From QHCF01 sp003244275 (GTDB taxonomy: Bacteria > Actinomycetota > Acidimicrobiia > Acidimicrobiales > QHCF01), in assembly GCA_036806345.1 (NCBI GenBank), contig DAIROT010000014.1:1-43255 (forward strand): a DNA stretch of 43,255 nt, given 5' to 3'. Both the position numbers and the translations under genes were made by a program. The notes beneath the pieces are model-generated. The model did not search any database and was not told where the DNA came from. It saw only the letters and a program-made list of their open reading frames with translations. Of the stretch, positions 7,430-14,460 are shown in pieces. Positions within the stretch are counted from its first letter, which is position 1; every line of letters starts with the position of its first letter.

Positions 7430-7825
7430 TCCCCCTGCGACGGCACGCTCGCGTTCTACCGTCGCCTCGGGCTAGAGATCGAAGCCAAGCCGGGCGCTTT
7501 TCATGCCGCCGCCAACCTCCCGGGCGGCATGCTCATCGAGTGGGACAGCACCGAGTTCTTCTCCCAATGGGATACCGGCTGGGGTGGGACGACAGGGGGC
7601 AGCACGGTTCTCGGGTTCTGGGTGGCGACCCGCGACGCTGTCGACGAGATCTACGCCGACCTGACCGGCGCAGGCAACAGAGGCCACCAGCCGCCGTATG
7701 ACGCCTTCTGGGGCGGTCGGTACGCGATCGTCGACGATCCCGACGGCAACAGCGTCGGGATCATGAGCCCCCAAGACCCGGACCGAAAGTTCTGGCCACC
7801 CAGCCAGCCGCCACGAGCATCCTGA
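7430..7825 (+). pseudogene. 5'-truncated glyoxalase/VOC superfamily protein
   Basis: The frame encodes most of a vicinal-oxygen-chelate domain: DGTLAFYRRLGLE near the start, then PGGMLIEWDSTEF, VLGFWVATRDAVDEIYADL, PYDAFWGGRYAIVDDPDGNSVGIMSP and a short tail. The first beta strand expected before the AFYRRLG helix is missing, and no ATG, GTG or TTG lies in frame before the Met at 7529, where an internal start would remove a third of the domain. It is therefore probably a truncated gene. Such domains often occur in resistance or lyase proteins; nothing here identifies a substrate. Confidence 0.5.
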
Positions 7826-7852
7826 CAACCACACCGGCGGTCCCGGGTCAGA

Positions 7853-7943
7853 TGTCACTTCGTGACACGTTCCTTACCGTCACCCCAAATGGGGACAGAG
7901 CGCCAGCGAGCTTGGCCGGGAGCTCTGGGGAAAGCTCCCGGCC
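7853..7943. terminator. hairpin cluster between VOC fragment and ssb (putative terminator)
   Basis: Three hairpins lie in the convergent gap: TGTCAC/GTGACA around TTC (7853-7867), CCCC/GGGG around AAAT (7882-7893), and a perfect 11-bp GC-rich stem, GGCCGGGAGCT (7914-7924) with AGCTCCCGGCC (7933-7943), around an 8-nt loop. The last begins 13 nt beyond the ssb stop and is the likely transcription end of the leftward replication operon. None has a clear T tract. Confidence 0.5.
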
Positions 7944-7956
7944 GGTGCCCGTAGGT

Positions 7957-8250
7957 TCAGCCTAAGAAGTCGACGCGGTCGGCTATGACCGAGTGTGCTG
8001 AGCGCCGGGAGCCCTCGTCGGTCTCCCACTCCCGGTAGCGGAGTTTGCCGGTAACGGCCACCTGGCGACCTTTGGAGAGGTGCTCGGCGCAGCTGGTGGC
8101 CAACTTGGTGAAGGCCACCACGTCGATGAAGAGCGTGTCGTCGTCGGTCTTGCCGGCCACAGCCAGGCGCATCCGGGTGAGAGGTGTCTCGGTGCCTTCG
8201 ACGGGCTCCGGGTCCCTGGTCAGTCTTCCTATCAGGTTGATGTTGTTCAT
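7957..8250 (-). CDS. ssb: single-stranded DNA-binding protein (short SSB)
   Basis: A 97-aa OB-fold SSB that should coat single-stranded DNA during element replication or after conjugative entry. It begins MNNINLIGRLTRDPEP and continues with TRMRLAVAG, DTLFIDVVAFTKLATSCAEHLSKGRQVAVTGKL and YREWETDEG, the canonical SSB core. It lacks the usual glycine-rich linker and acidic C-terminal tip that recruits partner proteins, which is common in plasmid or phage SSBs. The ATG at 8248-8250 follows GAAAGGAG. It is the last gene of the leftward replication operon. Confidence 0.9.
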   Translation of the reverse strand: MNNINLIGRLTRDPEPVEGTETPLTRMRLAVAGKTDDDTLFIDVVAFTKLATSCAEHLSKGRQVAVTGKLRYREWETDEGSRRSAHSVIADRVDFLG

Positions 8251-8541
8251 GGTTTGTGTGCTCCTTTCGAGCGGTGGTTTCTGACGCCACCCGTTGCGCC
8301 ACGGAATGGGCAGGGATGACAAGGGACGGCCGCAGGCCGAGCGAGGACACGAAAGCCGGTGGCCGAGGCGAGCGTTGCGAGGCGACCCGTAGGGGCGACC
8401 ACCGTGCTGGCGTCCCACGGCGACCCTTGCGGGCCTGACCGGCCGTGGCAGGGTGAAGGCGTCGTAGGAACCACCAGCCGGATTGGATGCACACGGGACA
8501 ACGGCCTGATGGCGGTGACCAGGCAACCGATGGCAAAGTGC
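8251..8541. other. 291-bp non-coding stretch between ssb and primase-polymerase
   Basis: No convincing gene: the open frames have no ribosome binding site and look like composition shadows. The ssb ribosome binding site is at its left end. A single ACGGGACA half-site at 8495-8502 resembles the element's operator boxes, but it is isolated and may be chance. An ssb promoter or an origin could lie here; I see no iterons. Confidence 0.4.
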
Positions 8542-9501
8542 TCAACGAGAGAGCTCCCGGAGGACTGGGTCTGGCTGTCGGGAGACCGCCGCCGCCTCGG
8601 TACGGGTACGGAGGCGGTGGTCTGAGCGCTGGGACAGCACAGTCAGTGCCCGGGGGCGTTCCATGCCGGCCCGCAGGCCGCTGGCGATACTGGCGAGGGT
8701 CTCGCGCTGGCCCAGGCCAGCCGCCTCGGCCGCGGCCTCGAGGGTTCCGCGGGTCACTTCGTGGTCAAGGGCGTCGGCTCCTACGAGCTGGCCGAGATTG
8801 AAAGCGGCCCGGTTGAGAGTGTCGTTGCGCTCACGGTCGGGGGCCAATGCCACCGCGTCGGCCTCTGCTCGCAGGGCGGCGCTGGCGTAGCGGGAGAGTC
8901 TTGAGGTGGACAGGTCCAAAGGCACACGTCGCCGTGGGGAAACAGGCACCGGCGTGAGTCGCTCGAGGAGCCAACCGGGCATGGGTGCCGGCTGGTTGGC
9001 TGCCCCGACCCAACGGTAGTGGTGCCCGCTGGGATGGCCGGAGGGAGGAGCAACCACATAGCCACCGTCGCCTCGGACATCAAGGCCAGGGCCCAACCGC
9101 CGACCAGCATCGTTGCGGATGGTCACACTCGGGTGGGCAAAGTAGAGATGCCAACCATTGCCGCCGGTGCGGACCCGGGGCGGGGGTTGGCGTAGGCCGC
9201 CATGTTCGCGAACGAGGGCAGCGAAGCTGGCCGGGCCGTCGTGGCCGGGGTCAACATCAACAACCACCAGACCGCTGGAGGCCCCGGTACGGATTCCTAC
9301 CCCGGCGCCAGGCCACCGGGACCACCAGCCCTCGATGGCCTGAGGGTCGGTGGTGGCGTCGTGGAAGCCGTGAGCGGTGCGCGGGTGCTTGCCACCACAG
9401 TCACTTCGCCCACACGAGCAGCCCTGGGGACCAGGGGAGTGGAGGGGGAAGACGGCCCAGCCGCGCTCGGCGTAGGACATGGCTGAGCGGCGTGGGTCCA
9501 C
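8542..9501 (-). CDS. primase-polymerase (archaeo-eukaryotic primase, Prim-Pol domain)
   Basis: A 319-aa protein with an N-terminal bifunctional primase/polymerase domain. It shows AERGWAVFPLHSPGPQG near the start, a Cys cluster (CSCGRSDCGG), GVGIRTGASSGLVVVDVDP carrying the catalytic DxD, VRTGGNGWHLYF, GLDVRGDGGYVVAPPS and HHYRWV. The remaining ~120 residues are helical, as in primase C-terminal segments, and no helicase domain is present. In actinobacterial ICEs, Prim-Pol proteins (RepPP type) act in element replication. GTG 9501 is used; the ATG at 9480 is an equally good alternative, and neither has a strong Shine-Dalgarno. Confidence 0.85.
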   Translation of the reverse strand: MDPRRSAMSYAERGWAVFPLHSPGPQGCSCGRSDCGGKHPRTAHGFHDATTDPQAIEGWWSRWPGAGVGIRTGASSGLVVVDVDPGHDGPASFAALVREHGGLRQPPPRVRTGGNGWHLYFAHPSVTIRNDAGRRLGPGLDVRGDGGYVVAPPSGHPSGHHYRWVGAANQPAPMPGWLLERLTPVPVSPRRRVPLDLSTSRLSRYASAALRAEADAVALAPDRERNDTLNRAAFNLGQLVGADALDHEVTRGTLEAAAEAAGLGQRETLASIASGLRAGMERPRALTVLSQRSDHRLRTRTEAAAVSRQPDPVLRELSR

Positions 9502-9507
9502 AGCGGC

Positions 9508-9591
9508 TCAGAACGCCATCTCGGGTCCCGACCGCTCGGTAGTGGCCCGGAGCAACATGCGGGCCTCGAGGTGGTCGAGAGGTTCGGTCAT
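9508..9591 (-). CDS. 27-aa small ORF coupled between replication genes
   Basis: The ATG at 9589-9591 overlaps the stop of the upstream winged-helix gene as ATGA. The frame runs 27 codons (MTEPLDHLEARMLLRATT and on) to a TGA at 9508-9510, 6 nt before the primase GTG. The layout matches the coupled genes elsewhere in the element. It may be a real micropeptide or simply a way to keep ribosomes loaded across the gap to the primase. No family is recognisable. Confidence 0.35.
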   Translation of the reverse strand: MTEPLDHLEARMLLRATTERSGPEMAF

Positions 9592-10298
9592 CCGTCCAGC
9601 CCCGGGCCACCGCGTTCGGGACGGGCCATCTCTGGTGCAAGGGAGGTCTGGTGGGATCGAGCCGTGGGCAGGTTGGCCCGGGACACTGCGTACCCAGCAC
9701 CGCCGCTGGTTGCCAGGCGAGCTTCGCTTCGCCGTAGGAGTTCTGTGGTGCTAAGCGGTGGTGCGCCGAGGCCAGCCCGGCGGGCAGCCTCTTCGAGGAT
9801 CATCCGGTCGCGTTGTAGCGGATTGAGCGCCGGGCGCGGCAAGGCGGGCGGCGGCAGTTGCTCTAGGTAACGCTCATGGGCGCGTTGCAGTCCCGGCGAG
9901 AGTCGGGACAGGTGGCGAGCCGGTAGGGGGGCCACGTGCTGTCGTACCGCGTAGGTGTCGCCGCGGACGGCTGCCATGTCGAAATCGACCAGGCGGCGCA
10001 AGGTGCGCCGGATCGGCGCATTGCGCCCGGAGGCGCCACCTTTGCCACCTACGCCCAGGTCCTTGGCCAGATCAACGACTCGGATCTGGTAACTGTCAGA
10101 GGAGTCCTCTGACATCTGGTTGGCGAAGCGGCGAAGGGCCAGGATGGCGGTGGGGCCGAGAACGGGGGTCCAGAAGGTCTCGGCATAGGGGGAGCGGACA
10201 TCGTGGCCGAGGTTGGCCACGAGGGGATCGTGAAGTGATGCGACGGTGAGGACCTCAACACTGGCCAGATCGAGCTTGGGATGAGTCGATGCGTCCAT
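9588..10298 (-). CDS. putative winged-helix replication or regulatory protein
   Basis: A 236-aa protein with a central stretch typical of a winged helix: LGPTAILALRRFANQM, YQIRVVDLAKDLGVGGKGG, then NAPIRRTLRRLVDFDMAAVRGDTYAVRQHVAPLP, followed by a Pro/Arg-rich helical C-terminus (PALNPLQRDRMILEEAARRAG). I do not recognise a named family. As the second gene of the operon with Prim-Pol and SSB, a role in replication initiation or copy control is likely but inferred. Its ATG overlaps neither neighbour and lies 15 nt after the 65-aa gene. Confidence 0.55.
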   Translation of the reverse strand: MDASTHPKLDLASVEVLTVASLHDPLVANLGHDVRSPYAETFWTPVLGPTAILALRRFANQMSEDSSDSYQIRVVDLAKDLGVGGKGGASGRNAPIRRTLRRLVDFDMAAVRGDTYAVRQHVAPLPARHLSRLSPGLQRAHERYLEQLPPPALPRPALNPLQRDRMILEEAARRAGLGAPPLSTTELLRRSEARLATSGGAGYAVSRANLPTARSHQTSLAPEMARPERGGPGLDG

Positions 10299-10313
10299 CG
10301 AGACGACCGGGAC

Positions 10314-10511
10314 CTAGGAAGCCAGCTCGGAACGATCTGGCCCTAGGAGGTGCGCCCGAAGGATCTCAACCTCGGCGGGATCATCGGCCCAGTCCTGGTG
10401 GTGAACCAGCAACCACCACAGGGCCAGCTCGGTGTGGGCATCAAGGCGCCGGATCAGGTCCTCAGGGATGGCCTGCTCGTCGGAGAGCTCTTGAATCTGA
10501 GTGGGTTCCAA
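10314..10511 (-). CDS. 65-aa hypothetical protein, first gene of the replication operon
   Basis: The frame is open from 10559, but its first part is the conserved leader B. The TTG at 10509-10511 follows GAGAGGAAG, at exactly the position used by the ATG of the secretion operon after leader C, so I place the start there. The product (MEPTQIQELSDEQAIPEDL onward) is acidic and mostly helical, with a Trp-rich middle (LALWWLLVHHQDWADDP). No family recognised. Small acidic proteins at this position could be regulatory, but nothing in the sequence shows it. Confidence 0.5.
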   Translation of the reverse strand: MEPTQIQELSDEQAIPEDLIRRLDAHTELALWWLLVHHQDWADDPAEVEILRAHLLGPDRSELAS

Positions 10512-10570
10512 CGCTCGCTTCCTCTCACTACGGGCCGCCGGCCTGGTGCCGAGCGGCATCTCGTAGTCAG
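10512..10570 (-). promoter_or_regulatory. shared structured 5' leader, copy B
   Basis: Read leftward, the leader can fold as an outer stem CTACG/CGTAG enclosing two hairpins, GCCG-CT-CGGC and GGCC-GGC-GGCC, and is then followed by GTGAGAGGAAG as ribosome binding site. It is almost identical to leader C some 13 kb away in the opposite orientation. Conservation upstream of two unrelated genes argues for a functional untranslated region rather than coding sequence. Confidence 0.65.
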
Positions 10571-10682
10571 AGCATGCGCCTGGGGTGTCCCGAAAATTGT
10601 CCCGAAAATTGTCCCGTCAAGGGATTCATGTCCCGACGGGACACGATTCGTGTCCCGAAAATTGTCCCGATGGCGGTCCCGA
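10571..10682 (-). promoter_or_regulatory. control array B (replication operon)
   Basis: Boxes TGTCCCGA/T start at 10586, 10598 and 10610 (12-bp period), then the palindrome TGTCCCG-A-CGGGACA at 10629-10643, then boxes at 10651 and 10663 and a degenerate one (GGTCCCGA) at 10675, again 12 bp apart. On the minus strand a 9-bp spacer separates the gene-proximal box from CATGCT (10576-10571), as in A and C. The distal end faces the Tad operon promoter about 90 bp away, so the array might also influence rightward transcription. Confidence 0.82.
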
Positions 10683-10770
10683 CAGCCATCGGCGGCCTAC
10701 CGTTGGGCTCTGTGCTGTGTAAGGGAGGCGTTTGCCGTCCGGGCGACGGAGCGGCCTTCCAAAGAGTTCC

Positions 10771-10798
10771 TTGACTTGTCACGGCCGATAGGTATCAT
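10771..10798 (+). promoter_or_regulatory. sigma70-like promoter of the Tad-pilus operon
   Basis: TTGACT (10771-10776) and TATCAT (10793-10798) are separated by 16 bp, close to the housekeeping consensus. No other promoter candidate this good is visible before the first gene at 10943. The untranslated leader would be roughly 135 nt and would contain the strong hairpin at 10847-10879. It is distinct from the CATGCT/array promoters, which suggests that pilus genes are controlled separately from replication and transfer. Confidence 0.6.
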
Positions 10799-10846
10799 CT
10801 GCACAGCGGTCGGAGAGTCCGCCTTGTTCCTCTCTCCCTGTCCAAA

Positions 10847-10879
10847 GACCGGGGTCCGTCATGGCGGCGGACCCCGGTC
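10847..10879 (+). promoter_or_regulatory. strong leader hairpin before the Tad operon
   Basis: GACCGGGGTCCG (10847-10858) and CGGACCCCGGTC (10868-10879) form a perfect 12-bp GC-rich stem with a 9-nt loop, about 50 nt after the predicted transcription start and 63 nt before the first start codon. It is not followed by a T run, so an intrinsic terminator is less likely than a transcript-stabilising or protein-bound leader element. An attenuator cannot be excluded. Confidence 0.5.
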
Positions 10880-10942
10880 CAAACCCAAGCAACGACGTGC
10901 GAACAAAGCAGTGCTGGGGATGTGGAGAGGAGAGGGGCGAGC

Positions 10943-11635
10943 ATGGCTAAGACAGCGTGGCTTGGTGCAGCCAAGCCGGTAGGGCGAGTTCCGCAGAACG
11001 GCTCCGCGCCGACTCCGCCGGGAAAAGCTAGCCCCCGAGCTGGGCTGCGAACAGGCGTAGCTGTGGTCTTGGTGGTAGTGGGAGTCGGCGGCGGGGTCAT
11101 CGCCTACCAGCGCTCCGCTCAGCGCAGTGCGGTGCTAGTGGTGGGCCAAACCCTCACCCAGGGCCAGGTGATCCGGGCCAGTGACCTTCAAGTGGCGCAC
11201 ATGGTGCCGATCGCTGGGGTCAGCGACGTACCTGCGGCCGATGAAGCCTCGGTGGTGGGCCAGCACGCTGCCGTACCGCTCGCCCCCGGCGCGTTGTTGG
11301 TGCCCGGCGATCTGACCGGTAACGACAACAGGCTGAGTCCTGGACAAGTCGAGATCGGTGCGGCTCTGGGGCCGACTCAGATCCCAGCCGAAGGCGTTTC
11401 GCCCGGCGAAGCGGTGGAAGTGACACTCAGCCCAACGTCGGCCAGTGCTGTTGGTGCGACATCAGGCACGGAGTTGGGTGTCGGAACGGTGATGACGGTG
11501 GGTCATGGGTCTTCAGGCTCCTCGGCCTCTGAGTTGGTCTCTTTGCGGGTACCGGCCGGCGACCAGGCCGCTATCGAGGCGGCCGCCGCTACCAGCAGCC
11601 TGGGCCTGATCGCAATGCCGACACCAGGGAGGTAG
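10943..11635 (+). CDS. SAF-domain pilus assembly protein (CpaB/RcpC-like)
   Basis: A 230-aa membrane protein: a basic, Pro-rich N-terminal tail, one membrane helix (about residues 34-55, VAVVLVVVGVGGGVIAY), then a SAF-type domain (VLVVGQTLTQGQVIRASDLQVAHMV ... VVGQHAAVPLAPGALLVPGDL) and a C-terminal CpaB-like beta domain. In Tad systems CpaB/RcpC sits in the envelope and supports the pilus channel. The ATG at 10943 follows GGAGAGGAGAGG. It is the first gene of the operon; the frame's earlier Met at 10922 would displace that Shine-Dalgarno. Confidence 0.75.
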   Translation: MAKTAWLGAAKPVGRVPQNGSAPTPPGKASPRAGLRTGVAVVLVVVGVGGGVIAYQRSAQRSAVLVVGQTLTQGQVIRASDLQVAHMVPIAGVSDVPAADEASVVGQHAAVPLAPGALLVPGDLTGNDNRLSPGQVEIGAALGPTQIPAEGVSPGEAVEVTLSPTSASAVGATSGTELGVGTVMTVGHGSSGSSASELVSLRVPAGDQAAIEAAAATSSLGLIAMPTPGR

Positions 11636-11638
11636 CAG

Positions 11639-12739
11639 ATGGCCCTGGTGATTGTCGGTTCGGCCAAGGGATCCCCGGGGGCGACCACGCTGGCGGTGGC
11701 GGTTGCTCAGTGTTGGTCGGCCTCGGCCACGGTGGTGGAGTGCGACCTGGCCGGCGGTGACCTGGCCGCTCGGTTTGACCTGGCCCCCACCCCGAACCTG
11801 GTTGATCTGGCGGTTCGTATGGGCGAGGGGTCCGCTGACCCTTGGCACGGCGTACGCCAGGGCTTGTCCGCCCGAGCCGGTGCCGTGGTCGGAGGGGTTG
11901 CGGACTGGGAGGCCACCGGGCGACTCGACTGGCCCGCCGTGGGGGAGTATCTGAGCACCCTCGACCAGCTGGTGATAGCCGACGTTGGGCGCATCGGAGC
12001 GGGTCCGATAGAGGTGCTCGGGCCGTTAGCCAAGGCAATTGTGTTGGTGGCGCAACGGGAGTTGTCGGCCGTGGCTCACCTGAAAGGGATTGTCGGGTGG
12101 GTCAGGGATACGGCCCCCGATGCGCCGTTAGCCCTGGCCTTGGTGGGGGAGGGTCCGTGGTCGGACCAAGAGGTTGCGATGTCGGTTGGGGTACAGGTGT
12201 TGGCAAGCGTCGGGTGGGTGAGCCAACTTGCCGCTCCTCCCAAGCGCAGTCGCCTGCCAGACCTTCGTCCTCTGGAACGCTCGGCCAGAAAGATTGTCGC
12301 TCGGTTGGAGGAGGACTTGGGTGCGCCAAATCAGGGCAACGTGGCCCGGCCGGATGCCTCAACTGCGGCCGGCGATGGGGTACCCCGAACGCCGCCCAGC
12401 GTCGAATCGGTAGAGGCTGAAGGTGGAGACGTTGCGCGTCGGGTACCCCGAGTGGTCTATGGCTCTGGAGTCCGGTCGCAATCACAGATTGCGAGCAAGC
12501 GACCGGCTCTGGACGCCCGGCTGTCGGAAGCGAGAGGGGCGTCTGAAGAAGAAGAGGACCGCTATGAGAGTCAGGCCCCGACCGACGGAGAGGCTGAGCG
12601 TGTTCAAGGACCTGGCGAAGATGGAGACAGGGCCAGCGACTCGGTCCGCACTGGCGAGTCGGGGCCACCTCCGCGCCGCAGGGTGAGGCCCGGGCAACCG
12701 GGCGACCCAGGGTTGCGAAGTCGAGTTGCTGCGAAATGA
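11639..12739 (+). CDS. TadZ/CpaE-like P-loop protein with a degenerate Walker A
   Basis: A 366-aa MinD/ParA-superfamily protein. The N-terminal ~230 residues keep the fold: VIVGSAKGSPGATTLAVAVAQ, VVECDLAGGDLAARF, LSTLDQLVIADVGRIG and IVLVAQRELSAVAHL. The expected KGGxGKT loop reads KGSPGATT, so the signature lysine is kept but the P-loop lysine is alanine. The C-terminal ~130 residues are charged and disordered. TadZ proteins localise the pilus machine to a cell pole, and several are poor or inactive ATPases. It starts 3 nt after the CpaB-like gene. Confidence 0.7.
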   Translation: MALVIVGSAKGSPGATTLAVAVAQCWSASATVVECDLAGGDLAARFDLAPTPNLVDLAVRMGEGSADPWHGVRQGLSARAGAVVGGVADWEATGRLDWPAVGEYLSTLDQLVIADVGRIGAGPIEVLGPLAKAIVLVAQRELSAVAHLKGIVGWVRDTAPDAPLALALVGEGPWSDQEVAMSVGVQVLASVGWVSQLAAPPKRSRLPDLRPLERSARKIVARLEEDLGAPNQGNVARPDASTAAGDGVPRTPPSVESVEAEGGDVARRVPRVVYGSGVRSQSQIASKRPALDARLSEARGASEEEEDRYESQAPTDGEAERVQGPGEDGDRASDSVRTGESGPPPRRRVRPGQPGDPGLRSRVAAK

Positions 12740-12926
12740 AGGTCTCCAGAGTGGACGTGGACAGGTCAGGACAAGGCACAGCACCAAGCGTCGCAGGCAC
12801 GGCACCGGCCCGCTCAGAGTGCTCGACTGGGCCGGCGGCCCCAGCCCAAGGTCAGCCGAGCCACCACTCGTTGAGGTCATTCCTGCTCGCCCACCAGGCC
12901 GGGATAGCCCAAGAGGAAGGCAGACC

Positions 12927-14318
12927 ATGATCGGACGTAATGGCCGGCCGCCGGGGCCACCAGGGGCCAGGGGATACGTGCCGGCTGGCCCACCGGGACC
13001 GAGGGGCCGGCCGTTGGCCACAACCCCGGCCCTCCGTACGGCCCGACCAGCCCCCCCCGACCCGGAGATGGTCCGGCGGATCCAGGCTGAGGTTTCCCGG
13101 CGCGTGGCCCGCACGGGTGGGGACAAGGATGCGTTGCCGGCTGACCTGGAAACGGAGGTCCGCCGGGTGATCTCGGAGGAGCGGATCGTCGGTGACGACG
13201 GGATTGTCGATCAGCTGGTGCGTTACGTCCTGGCCGAGATGTCGGGGATCGGTTGGCTCTTGGAGTACCTGGAGAACCCAGACGTCGAGAACGTGACCAT
13301 CATCGGCAGCGAGGCGATCTTTGTCGATTTCGCCGGAGGTCGCACCGAACGGCGGGATCCAGTGGTGCGCAGCGACGGTGAGCTGGTCGAGCGGATACGA
13401 GCGTTGGCTTCTCATTACGGCCGCCAATTCGGCGCGAACGCTCCCTACGTACACCTGCGCCTGCCCGAGGGTAGCCGGCTGTCGGCCTGTGTGGGGGTGT
13501 CCCGTCGCCCTCATGTGGCAATACGGCGTCACCGCCTGATGCGCCAGACCCTGGCCGACCTGGTCAACCTGGGCACCATCGGCGCCGACCTGGCTCGTTT
13601 CCTGAGGGCGGGGGTGATCGCCAGGAAGAACTGGCTGTTCTCCGGAGCGGTAGACGCCGGGAAGACGACCTTCATGCGTTGCATGTGCGCTGAGATTCCG
13701 CCCCAAGAGAGTCTTTACCTGGTTGAACTGGTGGAGGAGCTGGGCCTGGACCGGATGCCCGAGCGCCATCCCCGGTGCCTGACCCACGAGCAGCGAGACG
13801 CCAACAGCGAGGGCCTGGGCGAGGTGAGCATGGCCTACGAGGTGCAGCAAAGCGTCCGTTTCAACACCCACCGGGTGATGGTGGGCGAGCTGCTGGGCGA
13901 TGAGGTGGTGGCCATGGTGCGAGCCATGTCGTCCGGGCGGGCCGGGTCGATGGCCACCATCCACGCCGAGGACTCAGCCGATGCCCTGGAGCGCCTGACG
14001 ATGTACGCCGGCGCCGCTGAGCGACCAGTGGCGCCCCAGGCGATCAACCGAATGATCTCTAACACGGTCCACTTCGTTGTCCACCTTGAACAGATTTGGG
14101 TCGATGGCAATGGGTCGGAACCACATACGGAGCGGGTGGTGTCGTCAGTGCGAGAGGTACTGAGAGGCACTGAGGATGACTATCGTAGTGTGCGGTCCCA
14201 GGAGGTCTGGGCCCCTGGCCCGGATCGACGGGCTGTGCTGCGAATGCCCCCCACGGTACGCACGGCCGAGTTGCTGGCTGCCAACGGTTGGACACATCCA
14301 GATCGCCGGGTCCACTGA
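12927..14318 (+). CDS. tadA: TadA/CpaF family secretion ATPase
   Basis: A 463-aa hexameric ATPase of the VirB11/TadA family that would power pilin assembly. Visible features are a helical N-terminal domain (PDPEMVRRIQAEVSRRV), the N2 domain (SGIGWLLEYLENPDVENVTI), Walker A SGAVDAGKTTF, an Asp/His-box region (LYLVELVEELGLDR), HRVMVGELLGDEVVAMVRAM (Walker B) and GSMATIHAEDSADALERL (His box). The ATG at 12927 follows GAGGAAGG. The frame is open back to 12726, but that part is low-complexity and partly overlaps the TadZ-like gene. Confidence 0.9.
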   Translation: MIGRNGRPPGPPGARGYVPAGPPGPRGRPLATTPALRTARPAPPDPEMVRRIQAEVSRRVARTGGDKDALPADLETEVRRVISEERIVGDDGIVDQLVRYVLAEMSGIGWLLEYLENPDVENVTIIGSEAIFVDFAGGRTERRDPVVRSDGELVERIRALASHYGRQFGANAPYVHLRLPEGSRLSACVGVSRRPHVAIRRHRLMRQTLADLVNLGTIGADLARFLRAGVIARKNWLFSGAVDAGKTTFMRCMCAEIPPQESLYLVELVEELGLDRMPERHPRCLTHEQRDANSEGLGEVSMAYEVQQSVRFNTHRVMVGELLGDEVVAMVRAMSSGRAGSMATIHAEDSADALERLTMYAGAAERPVAPQAINRMISNTVHFVVHLEQIWVDGNGSEPHTERVVSSVREVLRGTEDDYRSVRSQEVWAPGPDRRAVLRMPPTVRTAELLAANGWTHPDRRVH

Positions 14319-14458
14319 TGGGTTCGTTGTTTGTGTGGGCTGCTGAGTGGTCCGTCTTCATCTTTTTGATTGCAGGTTTCATTGTGATGGTGTCGTGGCT
14401 CATATATATGGGTGTCACGGAGTCCGCCAGACAGGCGCGGTACAAGGGAAGGGAATGA
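14318..14458 (+). CDS. 46-aa single-pass membrane protein
   Basis: The ATG at 14318 overlaps the tadA stop (TGATG). The product is MGSLFVWAAEWSVFIFLIAG, continuing as one hydrophobic helix to about residue 32, with a basic tail (ARQARYKGRE). The stop at 14456-14458 overlaps an alternative ATG of the next gene (ATGA). The tight coupling on both sides and the clear N-out/C-in helix make it a likely real gene that length cut-offs would miss. It could be an accessory inner-membrane part of the pilus platform; no family is recognised. Confidence 0.65.
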   Translation: MGSLFVWAAEWSVFIFLIAGFIVMVSWLIYMGVTESARQARYKGRE

Positions 14459-14460
14459 CA

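Noticed and set aside
8254..8526. N-terminal extension of SSB to 189 aa
   Set aside because: The SSB fold starts at MNNINLIG with a GAAAGGAG directly before it; the upstream frame is unlike any protein.
10512..10559. ATG 10559 as the start of the 65-aa gene
   Set aside because: The first 16 codons coincide with the conserved leader, whose copy C is untranslated; TTG 10511 is at the conserved distance from GAGAGGAAG.
12726..12926. N-terminal extension of TadA
   Set aside because: Low-complexity, overlaps the TadZ-like gene end, and ATG 12927 has the better ribosome binding site.
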